From CAIWHR01 sp963781285 (lineage in GTDB: Bacteria > Pseudomonadota > Gammaproteobacteria > Burkholderiales > Casimicrobiaceae): a stretch of 64,000 bases of DNA. The stretch lies in assembly GCA_963781285.1 (NCBI GenBank), contig CAWAFI010000024.1, forward strand, positions 62,001 to 126,000, given 5' to 3'. Every line of letters starts with the position of its first letter. The stretch's first letter is position 1. Both the position numbers and the translations under genes were made by a program. Below are positions 16,986 to 25,645 of the stretch, in pieces. The notes below the pieces were generated by a model, which was not told the DNA's origin, did no database searches, and was given only the letters and a program-made list of their open reading frames with translations.

Positions 16986-18008
16986 ATGAACGCCCTTGCC
17001 GAGCGCGCCGCTGCGCCTGCGCTGGCGCGCGGGCCGCCGCCGGCGGCGCTGCTGCCGCTGCCCTTCGTCACCCTCGCACTGGTCCTCGCCGCATCGCCAT
17101 GGTGGCTGCCTCGCGTCGGGCTCTATCCGTACCTCGCGGTCGAGATCGCGATCTTCATGATCTACGCGATGGGCTACAACCTGCTGCTCGGGCATTCCGG
17201 TTTGCCGTCGTTCGGCCACGGCGCGTTCTTCGGCATCGGTGCCTACGCCTTCGGGCTGGCGCAGAAGAATCTCGGTTTTGGCCTTTGGATCGACCTCGCC
17301 AGCGCTGTCATGGTGGCGGGGGCGGCCGGCGCGCTCGTCGCCGCGTTCATTTCGCACCGGCGTGGCATCTACTATGCGCTGTTGACAATCGCGTTCGGCC
17401 AGGTGGCCTGGTTCGTCGCGGTCAAGTGGCATTCGGTGACCGGCGGCGAGGACGGACTGCTGAACCTCCGCCGCCCCGCAGCGGATTTCGGCGCCTTCGC
17501 CTTCGACCTCAAGTCGAACGAGGCGTTGTTCGCGCTCTGCCTGGTGGCGCTGCTCGTCGTAGTGATGTTCTGTTGGCGCTTCGTGCATTCGCCAGCGGGT
17601 CGCGTCCTGGCGTGCATCCGGCAAAACGAGATGCGGGCGCGTTTCCTGGGCTACCGCGTGTGGCGGTTCAAGTTCGTGGTGTTCGTCCTGTCGACGGCGA
17701 TTGCCGGGCTTGCCGGCGGATTGTTCGCGATGGCGCAGCAGTCCGCTTATCCGAACGTGATGAGCCTGCACCAGTCGGGCTACGTGGTGATGATGGTGTT
17801 GATCGGCGGCGGCCTCACGAGCTTCTGGGGCCCGCTCGTCGGCGCGGCGTTCTTCATCCTCGCGCGCGACCTGCTCGGCGCCCATACCGAAACGTGGCTG
17901 CTCTGGTACGGTCTGCTGTTCATGGCGGTCGTGCTGTGGAAACCCGAAGGGCTTGCCGGCATCGCGAAGGACTTGGTCGTGCGGATGCGGCGGCCGCAGG
18001 CGCGCTGA
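16986..18008 (+). CDS. livM: Branched-chain amino acid-type ABC transporter permease (LivM)
   Basis: This 340-residue polytopic protein has LivM features: the segment LAVEIAIFMIYAMGYNLLLG, then HSGLPSFGHGAFFGIGAYAF, and the cytoplasmic loop VLACIRQNEMRARFLGYRVW that contacts the ATPase. The start at 16986 gives MNALAERAAAP and avoids overlap with the operator region. Its stop overlaps the livG start (TGATG at 18006-18010), which implies translational coupling. It pairs with LivH at 13579-14499. Confidence 0.9.
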   Translation: MNALAERAAAPALARGPPPAALLPLPFVTLALVLAASPWWLPRVGLYPYLAVEIAIFMIYAMGYNLLLGHSGLPSFGHGAFFGIGAYAFGLAQKNLGFGLWIDLASAVMVAGAAGALVAAFISHRRGIYYALLTIAFGQVAWFVAVKWHSVTGGEDGLLNLRRPAADFGAFAFDLKSNEALFALCLVALLVVVMFCWRFVHSPAGRVLACIRQNEMRARFLGYRVWRFKFVVFVLSTAIAGLAGGLFAMAQQSAYPNVMSLHQSGYVVMMVLIGGGLTSFWGPLVGAAFFILARDLLGAHTETWLLWYGLLFMAVVLWKPEGLAGIAKDLVVRMRRPQAR

Positions 18009-18754
18009 TGGCGCTGTTCGAAGCGCGTGGCCTGCACAAGCGCTTCGGCGACCGCGTGGTGCTGGAGCGCATCGACCTCGCTTTCGAAACCGGCGCACTG
18101 ACCGGGATCATGGGACCGAACGGCGCCGGCAAGACCACCTGCTTCAACCTGCTGACCGGCACCTACACACCCGACCGTGGCCATGTGCTGCTCGACGGTG
18201 CGGACATCGGCGGCCTGGCGCCGGCCGAGATCACGCGGCGCGGGGTCGCCCGCTCGTTCCAGACGATCAACCTGTTCGACCAGGAGACTGCGCTCGACAA
18301 TGTCGTTGTCGCGCTGCCGCAGGTGCGCGCGCGGGCATACGACGCCTGGCGCGACCTCGCGCGCGACAGCGGCGCGCAGGATCGGGCGGCGGCGGTGCTC
18401 GAACGAGTGGGGCTCGCTGGCCGCGAGCACGTCCGGGCGAAGGACCTTTCCTACGGCCAGAGGCGGGCGCTGGAGATCGCACTCGCGCTGGCGACCGAGC
18501 CGCGCATCCTGTTCCTGGACGAGCCGACGTCGGGTCTTGGGGCCGACGGCACCGCGCGGCTCGCGGAGCTGGTCGCCGAACTCAAGCGCGCGCTGACGCT
18601 GGTCGTGATCGAACACGACATGCGCTTCCTGTTCGGGCTCGCCGACACGATCTACGTCATCCACTGGGGTCAGGTGATCGCATCGGGACCGCCCGCCGCG
18701 CTGCGGGCCAATTCGTGGGTGCAGCGTTCCGCGCTGGGGGCGGTCGCATGCTGA
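18008..18754 (+). CDS. livG: ABC importer ATPase, LivG type
   Basis: This 248-residue ATPase has Walker A GPNGAGKTT, a Q-loop region SFQTINLFDQE, the signature LSYGQRRALEIALALA, Walker B ILFLDEPTSGLG and the switch histidine in LVVIEHDMRFLFGLAD. The T-P-D-R-G-H segment after Walker A and the missing C-terminal extension fit LivG. The signature is LSYGQ rather than LSGGQ, which is common in this group. It is translationally coupled to livM, and its 3' end overlaps livF by seven bases. Confidence 0.92.
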   Translation: MALFEARGLHKRFGDRVVLERIDLAFETGALTGIMGPNGAGKTTCFNLLTGTYTPDRGHVLLDGADIGGLAPAEITRRGVARSFQTINLFDQETALDNVVVALPQVRARAYDAWRDLARDSGAQDRAAAVLERVGLAGREHVRAKDLSYGQRRALEIALALATEPRILFLDEPTSGLGADGTARLAELVAELKRALTLVVIEHDMRFLFGLADTIYVIHWGQVIASGPPAALRANSWVQRSALGAVAC

Positions 18755-19446
18755 GCGTGCGCGGCATCGACACCTGCTACGGGGAGACGCAGGTGCTCTT
18801 CGGCGTCTCGCTCACCGTCGGGATCGGCGAAGTCGTCGCGTTGCTCGGACCCAACGGCGCCGGCAAGACCACGACGTTGCGTTCGATCCTCGGCCTCACG
18901 CCGGCGCGCGCGGGATCCATCGCCTTCTCGGGCACCGACATCACGCGCTGGCCGACGCACGAGATCGCCCGCAGCGGGATCGGCTGGGTGCCGGACGACC
19001 GTCGCATCGTTCCTTCGCTGACGGCTGAGCGCAACCTGCAGATCGCCCGGAAGGCGACGCCGTTCAAGGCGTGGAGCATCGCCGACTGCTGCGAGATCTT
19101 CAGCCTGCTCCCCCACTTGCTGCCGCGCGAGTGCGAGAATCTGTCGGGGGGTGAGTTGCAGATGGTTTCGATCTCGCGCGCGCTGGTCGGCGCGCCGGGT
19201 CTCGTCCTGTTCGACGAGCCGACGCAGGGCCTCGCGCCGAAGGTCGTGCAGGACGTCATGCGCACGATCCTGCGCCTCAAGGACGAGGGCGTCGCGGCGC
19301 TCGTCGTCGACCAGAACATCCGCACCGTGCTGGATGTCGCCGATCGGGTTTTCGTGATGCGACTCGGGCGGATCGTGCACGAAGGCCCGGCATCGGCGTT
19401 GCGTGACGATGGGCGTGCACGGCGTGACTTGTTGGGGGTCGACTGA
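18748..19446 (+). CDS. livF: ABC importer ATPase, LivF type
   Basis: This 232-residue ATPase starts MLSVRGIDTCYGETQVLFGV, the usual LivF opening, with Walker A GPNGAGKTT, the Q-loop area GIGWVPDDRRIVPSLTAERN, signature NLSGGELQMVSISRAL and Walker B LVLFDEPTQGLAPK. The switch position reads VVDQNIRTVLDVAD, where LivF proteins usually have Q-N instead of a histidine. It overlaps livG by seven bases and the next gene by one base (TGATG), so these genes form one operon. Confidence 0.92.
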   Translation: MLSVRGIDTCYGETQVLFGVSLTVGIGEVVALLGPNGAGKTTTLRSILGLTPARAGSIAFSGTDITRWPTHEIARSGIGWVPDDRRIVPSLTAERNLQIARKATPFKAWSIADCCEIFSLLPHLLPRECENLSGGELQMVSISRALVGAPGLVLFDEPTQGLAPKVVQDVMRTILRLKDEGVAALVVDQNIRTVLDVADRVFVMRLGRIVHEGPASALRDDGRARRDLLGVD

Positions 19447-20081
19447 TGCCAGGACCCCTCCTCCGCCTCGAGTTTTTGGTCAAGCGCTACTTCGCGCCGG
19501 GATGGCCGCGGCGCGAGACGTTCCGGCTCGAAGCCGATTTCGTGGTCGACGCGCCGCAGACGGTCGGCCTGCTCGGCCCCAACGGTTCGGGCAAGACCAC
19601 GCTGTTCGAGCTCATCACCGGCAGCAACGCACCTTCCGGTGGCCACGTGCTGATCGAGGGGCGCGACATCCATCGCGTGCGCTACCGGGAGCGGGACCGG
19701 CTCGCGATCCATTACCACCAGAGCTACCAGGTGCGCGCGTTCCGCAAGATCTGGCCTGCGTTTCTGCTCGAGCGTGCCGGACGCGAGCGGCCTCTCGTCC
19801 ACCTGTTCGACGAGCCGCAGTTCGCGATCGGGGACGGCTATGTCGGGTTCATGCTCGATTTCTTCGCTCAGCTGCGCGCTGGCGGCCATGTGGTGTTCCT
19901 TTGCGTGCATCCCAACGAGCCGTTCCACCTCGAAATCCTGCGCGAAGCGTGCGAGCGCTTCGTGTTCGTGCAGAAGGGGAGAATCCGCGAGTTCGCGGAC
20001 TTTGCGCGTCTGACGATGGACGCGGAGGTGCGCAGCTACCTGGGGCGGCTCGCGCCGCCGATCCCTGCGTTTACGGCGTAG
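19446..20081 (+). CDS. ABC-like ATPase without the signature motif, function unknown
   Basis: This 211-residue protein has a clear Walker A (GLLGPNGSGKTTLFELITG, about residues 41-59), SGGHVLIEGRDIHRVRYRER, and a Walker B (LVHLFDEPQFAIGDG). No LSGGQ-like signature lies between them: the stretch KIWPAFLLERAGRERPL replaces it, and the distance to Walker B is shorter than in normal ABC ATPases. The end VVFLCVHPNEPFHLEILREA holds a possible switch histidine. It is coupled to livF by a one-base overlap, so it is the third ATPase of this operon. It may be a regulatory or accessory NTPase; I do not recognise a characterised family. Confidence 0.7.
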   Translation: MPGPLLRLEFLVKRYFAPGWPRRETFRLEADFVVDAPQTVGLLGPNGSGKTTLFELITGSNAPSGGHVLIEGRDIHRVRYRERDRLAIHYHQSYQVRAFRKIWPAFLLERAGRERPLVHLFDEPQFAIGDGYVGFMLDFFAQLRAGGHVVFLCVHPNEPFHLEILREACERFVFVQKGRIREFADFARLTMDAEVRSYLGRLAPPIPAFTA

Positions 20082-20199
20082 GGCCGCGCCGCCTCACGTC
20101 GAGCGCCGAACCCGTTGCCCCGCCTGCATGCTACATTCGCAGCGTGCAATCTCCGGCGGAGCAGCCGCCCGAAGATTGCCGGGAGTGCGGAGGCCACGC

Positions 20200-20583
20200 A
20201 TGAGCAAGGAACCCGTTACGTCCAAGCATGCGCCATCGGCGCTCGGTCCGTATTCGCAGGCGATCCGCGCCGGCGATACCGTCTACCTCTCCGGCCAGAT
20301 CGGGCTCGATCCGAGCTCCGGGCAGTTGGTCGAGGGCACCGAAGCGCAAACGCACCGCGTCCTGCGGAACCTGCAGGCCGTGGCGCAGGCCGCTGGCGGC
20401 GAGCTCGACGACATCGTGAAGGTGACGCTGCTCTTGGTCGACCTCGCCGATTTTGGCAAGGTGAACGAGATCATGGCGACCTACTTCAAGCCGCCGTACC
20501 CGGCACGGGCGACGTACCAGGTGGCGGCGCTGCCGAAAGGCGCGCGGGTCGAGATCGAGGGCGTGCTGGTGTTGGCGCGCTAG
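20200..20583 (+). CDS. RidA (YjgF/YER057c/UK114) family protein
   Basis: This 127-residue protein, from the ATG at 20200 with a GGAGG site upstream, has the family hallmarks: SALGPYSQAIRAGDTVYLSG near the N-terminus, the IGLDPSSGQLVEGT segment, and ARATYQVAALPKGARVEIEG with the arginine that binds the carboxylate of the imine. RidA hydrolyses reactive enamines and imines made by PLP enzymes. It is about 120 bases after the ATPase and may belong to the importer operon, which hints at an amino-acid or amine substrate. Confidence 0.92.
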   Translation: MSKEPVTSKHAPSALGPYSQAIRAGDTVYLSGQIGLDPSSGQLVEGTEAQTHRVLRNLQAVAQAAGGELDDIVKVTLLLVDLADFGKVNEIMATYFKPPYPARATYQVAALPKGARVEIEGVLVLAR

Positions 20584-20605
20584 GGCGGCGCGGCCCGGTT
20601 GGTGA

Positions 20606-22699
20606 ATGGGGAGGTCGTCGAAGCCGGCGACGGACGCCGCGCCGAGGAGGTCCACCGGCCGCAGCCTTGCCGATCAGCTGGAGCGGCTCGGGATCGCGCG
20701 CGACCAGGATCTCGTGCTGCATCTGCCGCTGCGCTACGAGGACCATACGCGTGTCGTGCCGCTGGCGGCACTGAAACCCGGCGTCGAGCAGCAGGCGGAG
20801 GGCAGGGTCGTGCGCACCGAGATCCAGTACCGGCCGCGGCGGCAGCTCGTCTGCGTGATCGAAGACGGCGGCGACGATTACGGCGGCCGCGCGCAGCTCG
20901 TGCTGCGCTTCTTCCACTTCTATCCGAACCAGCAGAAAGCACTGGCGCAAGGCCAGCGCGTGCGCGTCTTCGGCGAAGTGCGCGATGGCCACTACGGCCG
21001 CGAAATCGTACATCCGCAGTTCAAGGCGATCGAGGATGGCGCGCCACTGCCCGATCGGCTGACGCCGGTATATCCGACGACGGCGGGACTCGCGCAGGAG
21101 ACGTTGCGCAAGGTCACGGCGCGCGCGCTCGCCGCCGACCCCGCTCTGACCGCGGAAACGCTGCCCGAATGGCTGGTCCAGCAAAAGCACCTGTGGAGAT
21201 TCGGCGATGCCGTGCGCTTCCTGCACGCGCCGCCGCCGCGTCTGTCCGCGCTCACGCAGCATGCGCTCGACGAACGCGCGCACCCCGCCTGGACGCGGCT
21301 CAAGTTCGACGAACTGGTTGCGCAGCAATTGTCGCTGAAGGCGCATCGCAAGGCGCGCGCGGCAAGACACGCGCCGGTGCTGACCGGCACCGGCGCGCTC
21401 ACCGGGGCGTTGCTGGCGCGCGTTCCGTTCAGGCTCACGCGCGCGCAGGAGCATGTGTGGCGCGAGATCAGCCACGACTTGAAGCGTGCGACGCCGATGC
21501 AGCGGCTGCTGCAGGGCGACGTCGGCAGCGGCAAGACGATCGTCGCTGCGCTCGCCGCATTGCAGGCAATCGAGAGCGGCCGGCAGGTGGCGTTCATGGC
21601 GCCGACCGAAATCCTGGCCGAACAACACTACCGCAAGCTCGCGCAATGGCTCGAGGGGCTGCCGATCGAGGTGGCATGGCTTTCCGGCGGTCTTCCGGAG
21701 AAGGCGCGCAAGAAGGCTCTGGCGGCGATCGGCAGCGGCACAGCGATGTTCGCGATCGGAACGCACGCGCTGTTCGAGGACGAGGTCGCGCTGCCGCGTC
21801 TCGGGCTCGCCATCGTCGACGAGCAGCATCGCTTCGGCGTCGCACAGCGCTTGAAATTGCGCGGCAAGGCGATGGGCGAGGCGCACCAGCTGATGATGAG
21901 CGCAACGCCGATTCCGCGCACGCTGGCGATGACGTTCTACGCGGACCTCGACGTGTCGGTGCTCGACGAATTGCCGCCGGGGCGTACGCCGGTCGCGACC
22001 CGGCTCGTCAACAACAAGCGCCGCGCCGAGGTGATCGAGCGCGTTCGCCGCGCCTGCATCGATGGACGGCAGGCCTACTGGGTGTGCCCGCTGATCGAGG
22101 AATCGGAGAAGCTCGAACTGCAGACGGCGGTCGCGCTGCACGTGGAGCTGACAGCGGCGTTGCCGGAATTCAAGGTGGGCCTGCTCCACGGCCGGATGAA
22201 ACCGGATGAGAAAGCGGTGGTGATGGCGGAGTTCGTCGCAGGCAGCGTGCACGTGCTGGTCGCGACGACGGTGATCGAGGTCGGTGTGGACGTGCCGAAC
22301 GCGTCGCTGATGGCGATCGAGCACGCCGAGCGCTTCGGCCTCGCCCAGTTGCATCAGTTGCGCGGACGCGTCGGCCGCGGCGCCGCGGAGAGCACGTGCT
22401 ACCTGCTGTTCGAGGAACCCCTGACCGACACGGCGAAGGCGCGACTCAAGGTGATCTACGAGAACAACGACGGCTTCGAGATCGCGCGCCAGGATCTCGT
22501 CATCCGCGGACCCGGGGAATTCCTCGGCGCGCGGCAGTCGGGTGTCCCGCTGCTGCGTTTCGCCGATCTTGAAAAGGACGTTGCGTTGATCGAGCAGGCG
22601 CGCGACGCCGCGGACGAATTGCTGCAGAAGGATCCGGCCGCCGCGCAGTCGCATCTCGCCCGCTGGTTGGGCGGCAAGCAGGAGTTCATCAAGGCGTAG
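20606..22699 (+). CDS. recG: ATP-dependent DNA helicase RecG
   Basis: The protein is 697 residues, the usual RecG length. The N-terminal wedge/OB part contains DQDLVLHLPLRYEDHTRV and RGQ-type residues for junction binding. Helicase motif I is LLQGDVGSGKTIVAALAAL, then MAPTEILAEQHY (Ia), the RecG-specific DEQHRFGVAQR (II) and MSATPIPRTLAMTFY (III). The second RecA domain has LLHGRMKPDEKAVVM, VLVATTVIEVGVDVPNAS and HQLRGRVGRG. RecG unwinds and regresses stalled forks and branched DNA. The start at 20606 lacks a strong ribosome site, but the frame is otherwise unambiguous. Confidence 0.95.
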   Translation: MGRSSKPATDAAPRRSTGRSLADQLERLGIARDQDLVLHLPLRYEDHTRVVPLAALKPGVEQQAEGRVVRTEIQYRPRRQLVCVIEDGGDDYGGRAQLVLRFFHFYPNQQKALAQGQRVRVFGEVRDGHYGREIVHPQFKAIEDGAPLPDRLTPVYPTTAGLAQETLRKVTARALAADPALTAETLPEWLVQQKHLWRFGDAVRFLHAPPPRLSALTQHALDERAHPAWTRLKFDELVAQQLSLKAHRKARAARHAPVLTGTGALTGALLARVPFRLTRAQEHVWREISHDLKRATPMQRLLQGDVGSGKTIVAALAALQAIESGRQVAFMAPTEILAEQHYRKLAQWLEGLPIEVAWLSGGLPEKARKKALAAIGSGTAMFAIGTHALFEDEVALPRLGLAIVDEQHRFGVAQRLKLRGKAMGEAHQLMMSATPIPRTLAMTFYADLDVSVLDELPPGRTPVATRLVNNKRRAEVIERVRRACIDGRQAYWVCPLIEESEKLELQTAVALHVELTAALPEFKVGLLHGRMKPDEKAVVMAEFVAGSVHVLVATTVIEVGVDVPNASLMAIEHAERFGLAQLHQLRGRVGRGAAESTCYLLFEEPLTDTAKARLKVIYENNDGFEIARQDLVIRGPGEFLGARQSGVPLLRFADLEKDVALIEQARDAADELLQKDPAAAQSHLARWLGGKQEFIKA

Positions 22700-22723
22700 G
22701 AAAGGTTCGTACCGCGCCGAAGG

Positions 22724-23371
22724 TCAGAGCGACAGGCGGCTCCAGCGGTGCCCCTCGACGCGCCGGCACACGGCATGCCACGAGGCGGCGCCGAGATTGT
22801 CGACGCAGACATGCGTCGGGCGCCATGATTTCGCGTGGAACCGGCGTTCGCAGCCGAGGTCGGCGACCTCCTGCGACTCGGTCCAGTACTCCTCGCCGGA
22901 CGTGACGATGAACAGTGCACCACGCTGGGCGGCGGTGCTGGCGAGGCCCAGCATCCGGACGCGGCTCGGCAGGCGCAACGATTCGTCGAAGTCAGCGCTG
23001 GCCCAGGGCGTGAGCGGCAGTGCCGCCACGCTGTTCGCCACGTGCTGCGCGCCGAACGCGTCGATCAGGGTTGCGAGCCGGGCGTACCAGACGGCCTGCA
23101 GTCCAGCGGGGGCATCCGGATGCAGACCTGCCAGCGGCCAGCCCCGATGCTGGAATGCGTGGTCCTCCGCGGGTGCGGTCTTGTCGTAAGCGGGATTGGT
23201 GATCAGCAAGACCACCGGCGCGCGCTCGATGTCGCCGTCGAATGGCAACGCGCCGAGCTCGGTTTGCAAGCGGCGCGACTCGGCCGCGCGGGGGTTGTAG
23301 GCGGCGATGGCGTGCGCATCTTCAACGGCGATCCTCTCGGCAAGGACGCGTCGCCGGGCTTGGGTCAGCAT
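22724..23371 (-). CDS. Hypothetical protein of 215 residues
   Basis: I do not recognise this family. From the ATG at 23371, with GAGGAG upstream, the protein is soluble with no signal or membrane segment. Visible features are an early helical stretch (RRRVLAERIAVEDAHAIAAY), a strand-rich segment RAPVVLLITNPAYDKTAPAE, an aromatic patch GLQAVWYARLATLIDAFG, and a C-terminal part with GALFIVTSGEEYWTESQEV. Codon use looks like that of its neighbours, so it is not an obvious recent import. It is divergent from the TetR gene at 23527 and may be its target. Confidence 0.6.
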   Translation of the reverse strand: MLTQARRRVLAERIAVEDAHAIAAYNPRAAESRRLQTELGALPFDGDIERAPVVLLITNPAYDKTAPAEDHAFQHRGWPLAGLHPDAPAGLQAVWYARLATLIDAFGAQHVANSVAALPLTPWASADFDESLRLPSRVRMLGLASTAAQRGALFIVTSGEEYWTESQEVADLGCERRFHAKSWRPTHVCVDNLGAASWHAVCRRVEGHRWSRLSL

Positions 23372-23458
23372 GATTTGTCTCTCCTCGGTCCGCGCATCCG
23401 TCCGGGCCTCGTGGGGCGGCGGATTCGCGGCAAAGTGGTACTACTATAATAGTGACTG

Positions 23459-23497
23459 TAGTATACCAATACTAAAACCGGTGATCAAGGTATACTA
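23459..23497. promoter_or_regulatory. AT-rich inverted repeat in the TetR divergent gap, candidate operator
   Basis: The arms tagtatacc (23459-23467) and ggtatacta (23489-23497) are exact reverse complements separated by 21 bases. Another TATAAT-like run (actataatagtg) lies at 23443-23454. The stretch is strikingly AT-rich for this genome and sits between the hypothetical gene and the TetR regulator, as expected for an autoregulated divergent promoter. Confidence 0.5.
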
Positions 23498-23526
23498 ATT
23501 AGCGGGCACCTGTCGGGGATGAACGG

Positions 23527-24138
23527 ATGAGCGTCGTGGTGCGGGGCAAGCGCGGACACGTACGACCGGATTCGATCCACGTTCTGCGGGGGCAGGACAC
23601 ACGCCGCCGGATCCTCGAAGCGGCGCGTCGCCGGATTCTCGCCGACGGCTTCGAGGCATTGCGGCTCGATGATCTCGCGCGGGATGCCGCGATCACCAAG
23701 GCCGCGATCGTCAAGTCGGTCGGCGGCAAGGCGTCGATCCTGCTCGCACTGGGCGGGCAGGATCGCGACACCAGGCGCGAGGTACTGCGCGGCGCACGCA
23801 CCGAGAAGACGGGTCTCCGGCGCCGCGTGACCGACACGGTCGGCCGGCTCTACGCGCTGGACATTCCACGGCTCAAACTGGTGCAGGCATACATCGGCTA
23901 CATGTGGTTCTGGGCGGACGAGGACCACGACAAGGTCCAGGCCCATATCGACGACACGCTGGAAATCGTCCGCGAGCTGGTCGGCTCCGCGGCCCGCCCT
24001 GCCGAAACGCCCGAGCGAATCAAGACCCTAGCGCTGCGGCTCATGGCCGGCTACGTGATCGGCTTACGTGATCTGCACTACGGGCGCTCGGACGTCGAGG
24101 AAGCCACGCGCCTGGTCCTCGATTTCACGTTTGCCTGA
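23527..24138 (+). CDS. TetR-family transcriptional regulator
   Basis: This 203-residue protein has the N-terminal HTH RRRILEAARRRILADGFEAL followed by LRLDDLARDAAITKAAIVKS and VGGKASILLAL (residues about 25-75). The usual final aromatic residues of the HTH (Y-x-Y-F-x-x-K) are replaced by VKSVGGKASIL. The C-terminal helical ligand domain includes YIGYMWFWADEDHDKVQAHI. The ligand is unknown. The AT-rich inverted repeat upstream is the likely operator, and the divergent gene at 22724 is a likely target. Confidence 0.85.
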   Translation: MSVVVRGKRGHVRPDSIHVLRGQDTRRRILEAARRRILADGFEALRLDDLARDAAITKAAIVKSVGGKASILLALGGQDRDTRREVLRGARTEKTGLRRRVTDTVGRLYALDIPRLKLVQAYIGYMWFWADEDHDKVQAHIDDTLEIVRELVGSAARPAETPERIKTLALRLMAGYVIGLRDLHYGRSDVEEATRLVLDFTFA

Positions 24139-24194
24139 AGCGAGCGGCGTTTCGCGTCAGCAGCCGAGTCGTTTTGCTGACCGAAATCAAGGTC

Positions 24195-24223
24195 TTGCCC
24201 TGATTCGCCCGGGCGAGTAGGCT
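24195..24223 (+). promoter_or_regulatory. Candidate sigma-70 promoter of hemA
   Basis: TTGCCC (24195-24200) and TAGGCT (24218-24223) are spaced by 17 bases, with AAAAT directly after. The hemA start lies about 30 bases downstream. Match to consensus is modest. Confidence 0.35.
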
Positions 24224-24253
24224 AAAATGCCGCAGCAGCGGACTCGGCATCCC

Positions 24254-25513
24254 ATGTCCCTTTACGCCCTCGGATTGAACCACGCAACCGCGCCGCTCGA
24301 CTTGCGGGAGCAGGTCGCGTTCTCGCCCGATGCGTTGGGCAACGCGCTGCGCGACCTGCTGGCGCGGCCCAAGGTCAAGGAAGCCGCAATCCTGTCGACC
24401 TGCAACCGGACCGAAGTCTATATCCACGGAACGGAACCGCAGCCGGTGGTGCGCTGGCTCGAGGATTTCCAACAGGTACCGAAGGACTCGCTGGCGCCGT
24501 ACATTTACACGCTGCCGCGCGAAAAGGCCGTGACGCATGCATTCCGGGTCGCGAGCGGGCTCGACTCGATGGTGCTGGGCGAGCCCCAAATCCTGGGCCA
24601 GATGAAGCAGGCGGTACGCCACGCGGAATCGGCGGGCACACTCGGGTTGGTGCTGAACCGGCTGTTCCAGCGTACGTTCGCGGTGGCCAAGGACGTCCGC
24701 ACCCAGACCGACATCGGCAGCGCGTCGATCTCGATGGCGGCGGCCTCGGTCAAGCTCGCCGAACGCATCTTTCCGTCGCTCGGTCAGCAACGGTTGCTGT
24801 TGATCGGCGCGGGCGAAATGATCGACCTCACGGCGACGCACTTTGCCGCCCGCGGGCCGAAATCGATCACGATTGCCAACCGGACGCTCGAGCGCGGCAA
24901 GGAGCTCGCCGCGCGCTTTGCGGCCGAGGCGATCACACTGAACGAGATGCCGGACCGGCTGCCGGAATTCGACATCATCGTCACGTGCACGGCGAGCACG
25001 CTGCCGATCCTCGGCAAGGGGCTGCTCGAGCGTGTCGTGAAGGCGCGTCGCCACGCGCCGATCTTCGTTGTCGATCTCGCCGTGCCGCGCGACGTCGAGC
25101 CCGAGGCGGCGGAACTCGACGATGTGTTCCTCTACAGCATCGACGACCTTGCCGGCATCGTGAAGGACAATCTGCAGATCCGCAAGGAGGCGGTGACCCA
25201 GGCGGAGGAGATGATCGCGGCGCAAGCGGAGAGCTTCCTGCGCTGGCTCGAAGGCCGCGCGGTGGTGCCCACGATCACCGCGCTGCACGGCCACCACGAG
25301 CAGTTGCGCGCAAGCGAGCTCGAGCGCGCGCGCAAGCTGCTTGCCAACGGCACACCGCCCGAGCAGGTAATCGACGCGCTGGCGCGCGGCCTCACCAACA
25401 AGTTCCTGCATGCACCGACCCAGGCGCTGAATCAGGCCGGCGATGCCGAACGCGCCGAGCTGGTCGCGATGTTCGAGCGGATCTACCGACTCCCGGATAC
25501 GGACGGTCATTAG
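24254..25513 (+). CDS. hemA: Glutamyl-tRNA reductase
   Basis: The enzyme reduces glutamyl-tRNA to glutamate-1-semialdehyde, the first step of C5 tetrapyrrole synthesis. From the ATG at 24254 it has 419 residues, the normal length. It opens MSLYALGLNHATAPLDLREQ, has the catalytic cysteine in AAILSTCNRTEVYI (Cys50), the substrate-binding part VLGEPQILGQMKQAVRHAES, an NADPH site LLLIGAGEMIDL and the C-terminal dimerisation helix. It is followed by prfA and prmC, the standard proteobacterial order. Another heme-pathway relative (hemW) lies at 36129. Confidence 0.97.
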   Translation: MSLYALGLNHATAPLDLREQVAFSPDALGNALRDLLARPKVKEAAILSTCNRTEVYIHGTEPQPVVRWLEDFQQVPKDSLAPYIYTLPREKAVTHAFRVASGLDSMVLGEPQILGQMKQAVRHAESAGTLGLVLNRLFQRTFAVAKDVRTQTDIGSASISMAAASVKLAERIFPSLGQQRLLLIGAGEMIDLTATHFAARGPKSITIANRTLERGKELAARFAAEAITLNEMPDRLPEFDIIVTCTASTLPILGKGLLERVVKARRHAPIFVVDLAVPRDVEPEAAELDDVFLYSIDDLAGIVKDNLQIRKEAVTQAEEMIAAQAESFLRWLEGRAVVPTITALHGHHEQLRASELERARKLLANGTPPEQVIDALARGLTNKFLHAPTQALNQAGDAERAELVAMFERIYRLPDTDGH

Positions 25514-25515
25514 GG

Positions 25516-25597
25516 CCGTCGTCATTCCCGCGAACGCGGGAATCCAGTGACGTTCAAATTCAAAGGCGCTGGGTTCCCGCCTGCGCGGGAACGACGG
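25516..25597. repeat. Paired REP-like inverted repeat between hemA and prfA
   Basis: Two short hairpins, attcccgcgaacgcgggaat (25524-25543) and ttcccgcctgcgcgggaa (25574-25591), face each other. The outer arms ccgtcgt (25516-25522) and acgacgg (25591-25597) also pair, making one long imperfect inverted repeat. The attcccgcgaacgcgggaat core is a dispersed palindrome common in beta- and gammaproteobacterial genomes. Transcribed, it would put a strong hairpin between hemA and prfA. Confidence 0.8.
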
Positions 25598-25645
25598 ATT
25601 AGCACGGTACCCGCCGCTCGATTCCGCAAACGCGATCTGCTGAAA

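Noticed and set aside
20486..22654. A 722-codon minus-strand frame across recG
   Set aside because: Histidine- and arginine-rich shadow of the recG frame with no protein features; recG is clearly coding on the plus strand.
24125..25525. Minus-strand frame opposite hemA
   Set aside because: Shadow frame; the plus strand has the full set of glutamyl-tRNA reductase motifs.
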